Positions 1 to 11,370 of a stretch of DNA of 64,000 bases are shown here, piece after piece; position 1 is the stretch's first letter; each line of letters opens with the position of its first letter. The translations under genes were made by a program, and so were the position numbers. Source of the DNA: Begonia masoniana. Taxonomy: Eukaryota; Streptophyta; Magnoliopsida; Cucurbitales; Begoniaceae. The DNA lies in NCBI GenBank assembly GCA_022432975.1, contig CM039512.1:44976309-45040308 (forward strand), read 5' to 3'. A model generated the notes under the pieces. It was not told the origin of the DNA, did no database searches, and saw only the letters and a list, made by a program, of their open reading frames with translations.

Positions 1-903
1 GGCACTCCCCACTATGCTCTCGCTGACATTTGGGGCACCAAGGTATCTGTGGAGTCCCCTGTACTTGCTTGCCCTTGCCTCGATCGTTGCCTCCCTCTAA
101 AGGCCTCTTTACACCCCTTTGCTGCTGCAGGGGCTGTGGTGCTCTGGGCTGCCAACCTCGGTTCTGTGACTGAGGACGGATCTCACTGGAAGAAGCCCTT
201 AGCTGGCTCCCTCGGCCTAATACAAGTCGCCCTGGCAGCCTCGAAGTCCAGAGCCCTAGCTGCAATGTCAGAATAGGGCACGTCTATAATACCCGACACA
301 ATAATGTTCATCTTGATCTCAGGATTCAGCCCCTCCATAAACTGATGCACCTTGTCTTCATTGTCGCTGACAAGACGCGGTGCAAAACGTGACAAAGCCT
401 CAAATTTTCGAATATATTCAGCAACTGAACCTGTTTGCTTCAGCTGCGTAAACTCGTTTCTCTTAGCCACCCTCACCGTGCGGCTGAAATACTTATCAAA
501 GAACACGGTCTTAAACCGCTCCCATGTCATAACCGATACATCTGTTGTTGACTTGATCGAATCCCACCAGAAACGGGCATCTAACGCCAAATGGAAGGTG
601 ACGTAAGCCACCTTGCTCCCGTTCCCTACCTCTGCATACCCTAGCATATCCTCCATCACCCTAATCCATTCCTCAGCAACCGTTGGATCTGATGATCGGC
701 CGTCGAATACTGGAGGCCGTAGACTTTGGAATTTCTGCATGCCCTGATTATTAGGAACCACCAAATGTTGGGCCCTCTGATTCTCTTGGTTCACTAAGCT
801 CTCAATTTGTTGTGTCCTGCCGGTCCATATGTTGGGACTGACGGTCCAGCAATTCCATAAGTCTGTCTAAGGCGTCATCTCTATGATCTTTTCCTCAAAC
901 CAT
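1..903 (-). pseudogene. Ty3/gypsy gag, decayed (element E1)
   Basis: This is the capsid (Gag) gene of a Tekay/Del-like Ty3/gypsy retrotransposon, read on the minus strand. The main open stretch (794 down to 183) shows the plant retrotransposon gag fold: PPVFDGRSSDPTVAEEWI, then FHLALDARFWWDSI, TWERFKTVFFDKYF, and SVAEYIRKFEALSRFAP. A zinc-knuckle half (WCPKCQREHSGEC) follows at the very left edge in another frame. The likely original ATG is at 903, just after the leader, but codon 3 is TGA. A frameshift lies near 805-825, a TGA at 183-185 ends the central domain, and a further frameshift precedes the zinc knuckle. The protein is therefore not producible. Protease and pol would lie left of the window and cannot be judged. 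Confidence 0.88.
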
Positions 904-1054
904 TTTTCTATAAAATTCCTATAAAAAGCAAAGCAAATAATCCTAAGAAACAAAAACAAAGAAATAATATAGAACGTACTTACAGTTGAGGAAGGATGTC
1001 CGCGTAGTGGCTGTGCAGTCGAGCAGTCTACAGAACCGTTTTTAAAACCCGGGG

Positions 1055-1066
1055 GCTCTGATACCA
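1055..1066 (-). other. Primer binding site of E1
   Basis: On the minus strand the sequence reads TGGTATCAGAGC, the standard plant primer site complementary to the 3' end of initiator methionine tRNA. It lies four bases (GTTA) after the LTR end at 1071. This fixes the orientation of the element as minus and identifies 1071-3199 as its 5' LTR. Confidence 0.95.
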
Positions 1067-1070
1067 TAAC

Positions 1071-3199
1071 TGTAGCGACCCGTTAAACTATACCTAATTT
1101 TTACCTTATTTATTATTTATTTTTTATCCTAAAAGACTTTAATTGCATTTAAGCGGAATTAAAACTTGTTAAGTCGAAATTGAAATCGAAATAGAAATTG
1201 TTAACGACGTTCGAATCTATTTTGAAAACCATTTAATAAAACTTTAAAGCAATTAAAAGAAAATATAATCAAAACTTAAAAAACAATTGAAGCAGTGGAA
1301 ACAACAAAATAGGGGCAAAAGCGTCCCAAAATTCAGGGGCGATCAATCGCCCAAAACAGGCGATCGATCGCCCTTGGCAATCACCTGTTTTTGCCTAGCG
1401 ATCGCCTGCATACCACGACTAAGGAGGGGCGATCGATCGCCACAAGCCAGCGATCGATCGCCAAGCACTCTGGAATTTTTCAAGAGAGCTCGCCCCCCCT
1501 CACCCCCCCCCCCCCCCCCCCCATTTCTCCTTTTTCCTTTCTTCTTTCTTTTCTTTTCCTTCCTTTCCCTGCGTACACAATTCCCTTACCATATATATAC
1601 ACACTAAACCTTTCAATAATCATCAACATAAACTCACTCACAACCCCATCAATTTCTCACTTGCCAATCACTCGAAATAAACGACTCAAAACACGTTTAA
1701 AAATATAACCTAATTTCATAAAACAAACCGCGTGGGTATGCTTAAAAACCGAACATTTCCCTAATACCAAAAATTTAAAAAAACAAGTTTTCCAAAACGT
1801 TTAAAAACTTCAACACATAAACCTATCAACTCGTCCAGATCCAAACATTCTATAATGTTCCATGTGTACAATTATTTTACCTAAACATTTTCTATCTAAA
1901 ATAACCCAAAATACCTACATACGTCCCCACAGGTCATGAAACGCCTTGACTGCGCCAGCACACTCCCGCGATCATTCTTCTTCAACTGAACTCATGCATT
2001 AGGAGGAGGAGCGTCGTCCTCACCTGTTTCAATATCACCTACACCATACAGACACACTATGAGCTAAAGGCTCAGTAAGTTTCGTAAATGTAAATGCATG
2101 TTGTGCATATGAGTTTCAGAAATCATGCAACATCTTTCTTATCATTACGTCGCAGACAGAATGTCACCGAGGGCTCAGCCTAATAGATGGAGAGGACACA
2201 TCCCGCGGTTGGACTGCCCTCTTCACCTAACCAAGCGGGGGGGGGGGGGGGGGTACACGCTCACATCCGTAAACAGTCGTGCCTGAGCCCCACCTCGCGT
2301 AACCAGATAACAGATTACAAAGATTAATTTCGTTCGTTCATTTCATTTTCTTAAAACTCGTGCGGAAATCCATTTTCTTGTTATTTTAAAAACACATGAT
2401 GCGTGAACAGTTATAGACATAAAGTAAACAAACATCATACATACCATCGAGACTATAAAAAGCATAACCTATAAAAGAACTAACCCTATCTACCCGACCA
2501 AAGCATATAAACAAACATTCTCCAAAGATCCTCGATGCAACTTCGACGTACGGTGTAGGCCACTTCGGCCAAGTAAGTCACGAGAACTTACTTTGTGCGT
2601 GCTGAACTTCAAGCTCCTTCCACGAGCGTCGTTCGTCTAGAGTTGCGAGAGGAGGAGGAAAACACGAAGAATGGACGACGAACGGAGGAAGAACGATCGT
2701 TGGAAATGGAAGTCGCCGTGAAGCTTCGTCGCCTGGGAGGTTCGCTAGAGAGAGGAGAGAAAATCGTGAATGAGGGAGAAGAAGAAAGAAACATTTGTTT
2801 TTAATTAAAATTTGACCTGGCAAATTACCTTTTTGCCCTTCCTTTGATTTTCCATTTGTTTCGTCGCTTGTTTTGTCAATTGACCAACGATTCGGTTTCT
2901 CCAAATTTCCTTACTTCGCCAATAACTTCAACTCATTATTAGGGTCTTTTTAAAACTGTCCATTTGTAACTCGGACCTCGTTTACTATTTTTACCAAAGT
3001 ATCCTTTATATTACGATAAACATAATTCTCGTAAAATTAGCGTTAAACTCCTAAAATTTTCAAAATTTTCTTAAAATCCATATTAATTATTAGGATCGTA
3101 ATAATGCTCTCTTTTCACTAAATAGACTTGATTTGACATATTAACAGAAATGCCAGTATATACTAAATTTACAAAATCCCGTTAAAACCAGGCGTTACA
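1071..3199 (-). mobile_element. 5' LTR of minus-strand gypsy element E1
   Basis: A 2129-bp LTR. In plus-strand terms it starts TGTAGCGACC and ends GGCGTTACA, so on its own strand it starts TGTAACGCC and ends in CA next to the primer site. It interrupts another LTR of related type that resumes at 3200. It carries a palindrome cluster at 1338-1466, a run of about 20 C at 1502-1522 and a run of 17-18 G near 2237-2253. The partner LTR is outside the window, so the target duplication cannot be tested. The small frames across it are not genes. Confidence 0.85.
1338..1470. repeat. Cluster of GGCGATCGATCGCC-type palindromes
   Basis: Within the E1 LTR at least four closely spaced copies of a palindrome built on GATCGATC occur, separated by 20-40 bases. 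The same core recurs in the variable part of other LTRs in the window, near 3459, 14370-14395, 29778 and 29820. Its role is unknown. It could be a transcription-factor site or a by-product of repeat expansion. Confidence 0.7.
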
Positions 3200-3713
3200 T
3201 ATAGACTTTGTGTTGATGTTTTAAAACCTCTGTTCTGACAGTTGAATATATATTTTGAAATATTCTGGAACTGCTTGGAGTCTTTTCTTTTAGGTTATGC
3301 ATGGATTGTCTGGGGTTTTAGAGCTATCCATGCAGTTAGATTTTAGAACTTCTGTCATGTTTTTCTAATATGTCCAAACTTATGTTTTGAATTGGGTTTT
3401 TGATGTTTGATGCTTTTTGTGTCAAGAGATGTAAACTGTCAAAAAGAGAGGTAGCCGATCGATCGGATGTGGTAGTACATTGATCAGTGAAGTGTTGAAT
3501 TTAAAAAAAAAAAAACAGTTGTCCATTTTGCCTTTAAAACAATCGTCCATTCTGCCCTTTAAAAACAGTTGTCCATTTTGCCTTTAAAACAGTCGTCCAT
3601 TTTGCCCTTTGAAAACAGTTGTCCACGTTGTTCTTTAAAACAGTTGGCCATTTCTGCAGTTGTCCATTCCATTCCTGTTGTCCATTCCTGTTGACTTCTG
3701 CATTTCTGTTGTC

Positions 3714-3930
3714 CACAGCTACTGCACTTCTGTCGACCACAGCTTCTGCACTTCTGTCGTCCACAGCTCCTGCACTTCTGTCGTCCACAGCTCCTGCACT
3801 TCTTTCGTCCACAACTTCTGCACTTCTGTCGTCCACAGCTTCTAGCACTTCTGCGTCCACAGCTTCTGCACTTCTGCCGTCCACAGCTTCTGCACTTCTG
3901 TCGTCCATAGCTTCCGCACTTCTGTTGTCC
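3714..3930. repeat. 24-bp tandem repeat in LTR
   Basis: About nine copies of a 24-bp unit of the form CCACAGCTTCTGCACTTCTG plus four bases. Because 24 is a multiple of three, the array is open on both strands and encodes eight-residue repeats (TASALLSS or DDRSAEAV types). I take these as artefacts of the repeat rather than as proteins. Confidence 0.9.
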
Positions 3931-4078
3931 ATTCTGTTGACTATTTCAATTGTCCACTCCAATTTTAAGTCTTCTAATTATCATGCCTTCTGACTTCTGT
4001 CATCCATTTCTGTTTTCCATTTTATGCCTTTTATTTTATGTCTGGCCATTTTAAAAGTTCAAAATATATATATATATA

Positions 4079-6251
4079 TGTAACGCCCCGAGTTATCTGA
4101 ACCAGGTTCGTCACACAAAAGCCCGTACAAGACTAAGAAATTTCAACCATATTTTAAAACTTCTCTCAACATTCAAGATTTGACATTTGATAAAATCTCA
4201 ATACAATTAAAAATTTGCAACGGAAATCATTTGAGCGACATTAGGGTTTAAACAAAACTGTGAAACATTGTTTGAAATGCTAAGAAACAATCATCAATTA
4301 GGAAATAAAGGTTTAAATCGTGAAATACTTGAGAAGGTACAGAAGTCAAACGCATCTGCCGATGAAATAAGTCAATCGGAAGAAGCAGAAATAGAAAATA
4401 GAAGGCTTTCTACCGATGACGTCAACCAGAAGAGTTGAAACAAAAGACATCTCTCGGTGGACTGCATCTACCGATGACGTCAGCCGGATAAATCAATTAT
4501 CCAATATCAACCGATCGCAAAACGACAAGTTTTACGACTCGCATCTATCGACGGCAAAACGACAAAAATCTCTCAGTCCCTTCTTCCGATGGAATAAACT
4601 GCATACACCGATCACTAAATGACAAAGCATAATACCCACTCATACCGATAGTGTAAAATGTACATCTTCCGATAGAATTTAATCTACATTATCCGATTGA
4701 ATAAATTTCATGTACCGATGACTTAACTGAGACACCATCCGATGGCTTTACTGAAGACATCTTCCGATAGACAACATAACTATAACTCAACATCTACCGA
4801 AAGACATCATCTACCGATAGAGGACAGAGCGACATTTCAACTATCTCTTGCTATGCAAACACAACTCTAAGTACAGAAAAGAATTTACTACTCCACTGAA
4901 AGCATTCAGAAATAATTCGAATAATTGCATTACCCAAATCCAGTAAAAACCAACATTTAAAAACTCAACAGAATATCTTTATCAGAAAATCTCAAAACGT
5001 ATTCAAAATATTAAAAAAAAATACTACTGTCACGAAAACTCAGCATACTTAAATTGAAACATTGTCAACTAAACCTTCACACCAACTGACACCAGTTAAA
5101 CCGCCCCATCAACTGCCAGAATGTTACATAGATGCACTCCTCCAACCAGACTAGTCCTCAGCAAACTCAGTGAGCACACCTGCTGTCACTCCTTCACCTA
5201 CATCACAAAACTCATCTATTAGCCTAATGGTAAGTAAGTAAAGCAGTAATGAAATGAAATGCTGATATCTGAATCTTAAACATGCAATTTCTACTTTCTC
5301 ATCTCAGTTGTCATTCATCGTTTCTGTTCAGATCCCCCTGTGAAATTGGGAGTTGGATCAACTCTCCCAAAGTATAGATATTCACTGACTCATTAAGGGG
5401 CGGATTACTTCCCTTAACAGTAATCTGATTCACTTAGTTGTTTCCGATCCCTCTGTGAAATTGGGAGTTGGATCAACTATCCCAAAGTATAAATATCCAC
5501 TGTCTCATTAAGGGGCAGATTATTTCCTTTAATAGTAAATCTGTTTCCCATAGCTGTTTCATTATGTTCATTTCTTACTATGCCAACATGCATTCAAATT
5601 CATTTTCGTACACTTTTAAAACATGATGCATAGCATGCAGACACATTCAAATAAACATGTTCATAATGTTTTGTGATGTAGGCCCGAAGGCGCAAGTAAA
5701 CTTCACTTACCTGGTCTCCTGGAAATCGCTCGGTTTCAACTACTTTGGAAGCCCTGTTCACCTAATGTCATAAACAAAATACCATTCAGATCTTCACTAA
5801 ACCTCATCCTACACCATTCACAAACCTAAGGAGCTAGTTTAGAAGTTCGGATCATCGCACATTCATGATTCATCACTAACCCGAACTCAACTCACTCACA
5901 GCATTCTCAAAAGTACACTCATTGCACTCTCTCTGCTATCTAGCCACTAAATCTCAAGAAAACGAAGGGAAAACTTACCTAGTTTGAGGAAATGGAGATC
6001 GGTGGTGAAAAATTGCCTGGAACTCTGTTGAGTTTGAGCTGAATATCGAGAAAGGAAAAACGAGGGACTAGTGGCGGCTAAACCTCATTAAACCCTCCCT
6101 TAAATACTTTATCCATAATAAAATTACAATTTACCATTTTTTCCTTACTCATTCACTTATTAACTTAATCAATAAATCACTCAATTTCAAATATAAAACA
6201 TCCTCTATAAATGGAAAAAGGTAAATCGGTTAATAGAAACCGGGTGTTACA
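4079..6251 (-). mobile_element. Solo LTR S1, TSD ATATA
   Basis: A 2173-bp gypsy-type LTR with plus-strand ends TGTAACGCCCCG and CCGGGTGTTACA. It is flanked by a perfect ATATA duplication at 4074-4078 and 6252-6256. No primer site, gag or second LTR is present, so it is a solo LTR left by LTR-LTR recombination. It lies inside the E2 5' LTR. Around 4410-4520 it carries TGACGTCA motifs in an irregular array with CCGATG-type repeats. A direct repeat of about 120 bp at 5330-5550 contains CTGTGAAATTGGGAGTTGGA. Confidence 0.93.
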
Positions 6252-6328
6252 ATATATATATATGTCACGTTCCTAATGTCTGGAGTGAGGCTCTTCGACC
6301 CCGATCGTGTCGGAGGTCGTCACAGTTA

Positions 6329-6340
6329 TGGTATCAGAGC
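6329..6340 (+). other. Primer binding site of E2
   Basis: TGGTATCAGAGC, complementary to plant initiator methionine tRNA, lies four bases after the LTR end at 6324. It proves the plus orientation of E2 and marks the start of its 1.3-kb internal region. Confidence 0.97.
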
Positions 6341-6487
6341 CGTCAGGTTTTAAAAGTTGTTCTGGAGAACTGTCTGGTTGCGCAACCCACCACGTGAGAT
6401 CGCTCCACCAACTGTAAGTGTTTAAGTTTCTGTACCCGTTCTTGTTTATTAAGTTGAGTTCGTTATTAGGTATAGGATTTTCTTGAA

Positions 6488-7536
6488 ATGGTGAGGGGGA
6501 ATAAAGTTGATGCAAACGACAGGGGCGAAGCCCTCGATCGTCTAACTGAGCTAGTCGGCTTTCAGTCATGCATGATGGAACGCATGGTGGCCAATGAAGA
6601 TAACGGAAACAATAATCATGGGAATGCTCCACGTGACACCAGTGGAGACAGATTCTGGCGACTCTAACCGCCGATGTTTGATGGATTGTCAACGGACCCA
6701 GCTCATGCTGAGGAATGGATCTGGGCGATAGAGAGAATGTTCAACTACGCAGAAGTGGAAGAAAGCAAGAAGGTCGTATGTGCCACGTTTCACCTCACCA
6801 AGAATGCAGGATTTTGGTGGGAACCATCCAGGTAACAACAGTGGCATTGAGCTGGGATGGATTTAAACGTATATTCTATGAGAAGAATTTCGATCGCAGT
6901 GCAAGGAAGGAGAAGATAATGGAATTCTCTCGACTGCGCCAATTTTGATCGGTGGCCGAATATGTCCAGAAGTTCGAGTCATCATCCCGATATACAACAC
7001 ATCTAGTGGACACCGATGAGAGTAAGGTACATCAGTTCATCCAGGGGTTGGAAATGGATATTCTGAGGGGAATTACAACCGGAGGCTTTGATGAGGCACC
7101 GTATACGAAGGTAGTGGCCAAGGCTTATCACTTAGAAACCTTAAAAATGAAGTTCCAGAGACAGAGTGATTCATTAAAAGGGTTTTATCAGGATGTTCCT
7201 CAGCAGCAGTAAGGTCATGATTTGCAACCACAACAGCAACATAACAGGGGCATTAAGAGGCCCAATGAGACTGCTGTTTATCAGGACAAGGAAAAGAGAC
7301 CAATGGGAGCTTCTCAGCTTCCTGTGTACCTGCGTTGCCAAAGAAGTCACATAGGTGAGTGCAGACTCTTTACTGGCCGCTGCTTCTGATGCGACAAAGA
7401 GGGCCATCACGTCCGGGATTGCCATATGCTAGATGAGAGGCCGTACCGTGCCATGCCAAGGGTGTTCGCTATGAATGAGGGTGACAATGACGCCCAGCAT
7501 ACAGTTATCATAGGTACGATGGAGTTTATAAAATAG
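6488..7536 (+). pseudogene. Ty3/gypsy gag, decayed (element E2)
   Basis: This is a Tekay/Del-like capsid gene. The ATG at 6488 opens a frame with MVRGNKVDANDRGEALDRL. After a TAA come PPMFDGLSTDPAHAEEWI and FHLTKNAGFWW, then a frameshift near 6830, FKRIFYEKNFDRSARKEK, a TGA, SVAEYVQKFESSSRY and VHQFIQGLEMDI. The zinc-knuckle zone near 7330-7425 has CDKEGHHVRDC, with a TGA where the residue between the first cysteines should be. The frame ends at the TAG at 7534, soon after the stretch that normally leads into protease. No protease, RT, RNase H or integrase follows, so the element lost pol. At least four stops and one frameshift make gag non-functional. Confidence 0.9.
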
Positions 7537-7611
7537 AGGCCCTTAGAATGAGGGAAAAAGGGATTAAAGAACCATTAAGTCCAAGCAAATTTTGGGGACA
7601 AAATTTTTGTT

Positions 7612-7624
7612 AAGCAGGGTAGAA
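7612..7624 (+). other. Polypurine tract of E2
   Basis: The purine-rich stretch AAGCAGGGTAGAA ends immediately before the 3' LTR start TGTAACACCC at 7625. Upstream is the typical plant gypsy tail TTTTGGGGACAAAATTTTTG. It would prime plus-strand DNA synthesis during reverse transcription. Confidence 0.9.
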
Positions 7625-8137
7625 TGTAACACCCGAGATTTTTCAGTGTTACGGCTTTTAATTATTATGCTTGGAAACGGGGAAGTTTTGTTAGAACCCT
7701 AGAAATTTATTAGGTCATTTGGTGGGATAAAGAGATTTCGGGGAAATCAAACTAGGGAGTAACCGAAACAACGAACTATGTAGCGAAATTGATAAGAAAA
7801 CCAATGGAGGGGCAATTTGGGTAGGAATTAAGGTTATTGGAAGGGAGCCAATGGATGAGAGCTAAGTGTCCAAGCTTGTTGGAGAAGCTTTGCTATCTCT
7901 CTCTTCCTTCTTCTCTTCTCCTCTACGTAAAACACTCCTCATTTTCTTCTTCTCCTTCCTGCCTTCTCTCTTCCAGACGACGAACGACCATCAAAGCTCC
8001 TCCGATCTCCTCAGTTTCTCGACTTATGCCTCTCTTCCAGACGAAGAACGACCATCAAAGCTCCTCCGATCTCCTCAGTTTCTCGACTTATGCCTCATCA
8101 TTTAATTTGAAATTTTCACCTTCCAAATTGTCACTTA
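7625..8137 (+). mobile_element. 3' LTR of E2, truncated
   Basis: The LTR starts TGTAACACCCGAGATTTTTC and matches the starts of the LTRs at 50194 and 53079. Only the first ~0.5 kb is present. At 8137 it is broken by solo LTR S2. After S2 the sequence at 10506 is an LTR fragment in the opposite orientation, not the rest of this LTR. E2 therefore lost its 3' end by an older rearrangement. Confidence 0.85.
7967..8094. repeat. 64-bp tandem duplication
   Basis: Two copies of a 64-bp unit beginning TCTCTTCCAGACGA start at 7967 and 8031 and differ at only a few bases. This is a simple duplication inside the E2 3' LTR. Confidence 0.9.
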
Positions 8138-10500
8138 TGTGACGACCCAAAAACCGAACCCGATCGGGGTTCGAGATCGGAGCCATCACTCCGGGACAGA
8201 TAACAGGAAACGGTGACTATTTTTTTTTTGAACAGATCGGTCAAGACAGTGGACTTTATACTTTTAATTATTTACAGAGAAATAGAATCGAATGACAGGA
8301 AACATGCACTGTCAACGTGAACCCTAAAAACGTAACTCTACAGAGAGGAAGAAACTACAGTGAATAACAGAACATTTACGGGAAGAGAGAGAGTTCTCTG
8401 GGATTGGAAGCAAAGCAGGTTTCAATAATGGATAACAGAACAGAAATTAGCATAAGGCTGGCGGAGGAGGTGATGACGTCAGCCGGAAGAATAGATGACG
8501 TCAACCGGAAGATACAGGCATTACCCTGGCGGAAGACTTAGGTGACGTCAGCCGGATGATATAAATAACTGGGCGGATGACTTGGATGACGTCAGCTGGA
8601 AGACATAGTTCGGAACTGGGCGGAAGACTTATGCTGACGTCAACCGGAAGACATGAATACACTGGGCGGATGACTAGATGACGTCAGCCGGAAGACATAG
8701 TTTTACTGAAGGAAACGGGCAGCAGTGGACTTGATCGGATGACATAGTTTCTAAGGCAAAACTTAGCAACTTTTAACAGAAAGACGTACAGATAGAGAGC
8801 CTCAAAACAGAAGGCATAAAGGTTTTGGACCTTCAAATCCGATTCAAAATTTACAGATTTTCAAGAAGACAAACTACACGGATGACTTTAAAACCAGAAA
8901 TCGTCCATGCACAGATTAACAGAAAGTATCTCAAACAATTCCAGAATACTTTAGAATATAACTGAACTGTCAAATACAGCGGTTTAAAAAAAAACTTAGA
9001 CATCAGACCTATTCATTGTTTTAAAATCTGGAAATCAGTACAGAACAGGACATATACTTGCAGAATCTCTTCAAAGAAAGAGTTTTACAACCAAACCAGG
9101 ACTTCTAGAAGACTTTACAGATATAAACATTTCAGAAAACTTAAACCTCAGATCAGTCATGTCTGGCTGTAGCAACCAACCCTCCATGAGCCCGAGCCAT
9201 CAACTACATCAGATCATCATTTTGAGGCGCAAAGTCCTCGGTTTCAGGTTCAGTACCTACATCAGAGAGTTCACCTATGATTCTAAAACTCAGTAAGGAC
9301 ATAATCAGAATGCAGTGGTGCATATGCAATGCATGAACTTTCAGAAATTCAGTGACATAACAGAACATTACATTTCAGTGGCAGAAGAATTAAGTGGGGC
9401 TTATAGGGGAACTGGTTCAGTAAGTGCACTATCAGGCACGGCAGTTTTCAGATTCCCAGGGAGGGATAAAACCAGAGGGTCCTTGCCAGGGACAGTATTT
9501 TCAGATTCCCAGGGAGGGATAAAACCAGAGGGGCCAGTCCCCGTCCCACACTTAACCTGGTACATTTCAGTCGGATTTTATTCTTATTAATTTCAAACAG
9601 TGTACAGAAATCGGTTTGCATGAATTTTCAGAAAAACAGTGTATGCATGAACGGTGCCTGAACTCTAACTAGCAGATAACAAAATAAAACAGTAGACAGC
9701 AGAAGATAAATCAAAGCCAGACATTTCAGAACATAACTTTAACTCTTCTACCCAAAACAACCCGACAGAACAGTAAACCTAGTACCTCCTTGATGTAGGG
9801 CCTTAAGGGCCAGATCTAAACTTATGAACTTACCTGTTTGCTGCGGTGTCAGATGCTCGAATGTCCCTGGAATGCTCGGATCTGTAGTATGCATGAAGAG
9901 GTAATAAACAAGCTGCAAATGCTAACAAATAACTTGGAAGATTATGCAGTAAACTCCATTTCAGATTTGTAGATAACAGCGAATGCGTTTCCATATAAAA
10001 ACCGAGAGTTCTCTCCCAAATATCTTAACCTAACTTCAGCAAAACACATAGTTTTTGCTTGTCCAATGTGTTAGCATTAGAAGATGTTTACCTTAGCGGA
10101 GGAGCAGGAAGGAAATCTGAGAAGATCGAAGTAACTTCGATATTTGTTTTGTCAACTGGAAGAGAGAATCTTGAGAGAAATACAGAGAAGGAAAAATGCA
10201 TATGAATGTTTACGTAGGAGGAAGGAGAATAGGTAGGTTCCTCAGCAAGTTATTGCCACTTGGCAATCATCTATTGGTTATCTCCCACCAACCTTAATTT
10301 CTTCCCAATTTACCCCTCCATCCATTACCAACTAGCTTGTTTGTTTAGTTACCCTTTTGTTTGGTTTTTATCTCATTATCCAATTCAATATAAACTCATT
10401 CGTTTTGGTTTCCAACTAAACATACTTTGTATTAATATTGAATTAATCCCACTTAATAGTTCGGGAAAATAATTACATAGATAAAATGCCGGGTGTTACA
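8138..10500 (-). mobile_element. Solo LTR S2, TSD ACTTA
   Basis: A 2363-bp LTR with plus-strand ends TGTGACGACCC and GCCGGGTGTTACA. It is flanked by a perfect ACTTA duplication at 8133-8137 and 10501-10505. It has the shared LTR backbone, including the conserved block around the GATGTAGGGCCTTAAGGGCC motif near 9790-9815. At 8465-8705 it has an array of TGACGTCA-containing repeats with CGGAAGA(C/T). No internal genes are present. Confidence 0.94.
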
Positions 10501-11370
10501 ACTTACATCATAAGGTTTAAACTATAAGCCTAATGCTTAGTAAGGAGTGCAATACACTGAAAAATACTCATAATTGCATGCTTTGAAAGAAAACATATTC
10601 ATGCTCTTATTTCGTACATCATATAACATATACATGTTATTACTTCTTACCATCACTTGTCATGGATTAAGGGGGGGCACGCAGGGAATTGGCCAGGGAA
10701 TCATGTCTGTGGTCCCTTCAGACAATATCTGTATCGACCAGTTCGGCCCGCACAGAAGCAGGATTTGTGGTCTAATCGCGCAGTATCAACTCGGCCTCTT
10801 TCAGCAGGAGAATTCACGAGTCTTCCTGCCAGCCCGGCCTTCACCAGTGGAAGAGTTTGCGAATTGTACTAATAATCGTAAAACATAATCGTGGTCCATC
10901 CCCTGTGGACAAACATGGCCATTTCTCCTCGTCCCTCACTTAACCATTCTTTCATACTTTATCTTGTTCATTTAAATCATGCTCAAAAAACGTTTTCATA
11001 TGCTTTTAAGAGAAATCATAATACATGGACATGTATGCACACAGGAACATCATACTGAGGAAAACGAGCCATCATCATGCACATTTCATAAAATATACTC
11101 TCCTCGGCATAACATAACTCTCAGTCATCCATAAATCGTCAAACAACCTCAATACAAATTTCCTAGTACCCTTGTGATGTATGGCCCTAATGGCCGAGCA
11201 CCTACACACCCACTTACTTGGACTCCTTAGCAATGTCGTGCCATCACTTGAATCCTTCTCCACCTAAGACATTTTATACTTCAATGTTAAATATATCTTG
11301 AATAATTTAAACTAAAAGCTGGTAAAATCTTAGCTAAAGAAATCATCTCAGAATCTAGCTTAAACCTCTT

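Larger units (their letters stand above)
3200..6324 (+). mobile_element. 5' LTR of gypsy element E2, interrupted
   Basis: This is the 3' portion of a plus-strand LTR. The left part is cut off by the insertion of E1 at 3200. The segments 3200-4078 and 6252-6324 belong together and are separated by a solo LTR. Sequence after 3200 matches the plus-strand LTRs near 15710, 25620 and 51660, and the right end GGAGGTCGTCACA is followed by GTTA and the primer site. It carries arrays of GTCCA(C/T)-containing repeats at 3520-3960. Confidence 0.85.

Noticed and set aside
1502..1522. Poly-C and poly-G runs (also 2237-2253 and 29732-29753) as functional G-quadruplex sites
   Set aside because: They are single homopolymer runs inside LTRs and may be sequencing or replication slippage. 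There is no spaced G-tract pattern.
3534..3993. Overlapping frames with eight-residue repeats on both strands
   Set aside because: A 24-bp tandem array is open on both strands by arithmetic. It lies in an LTR and has no conserved start or domain.
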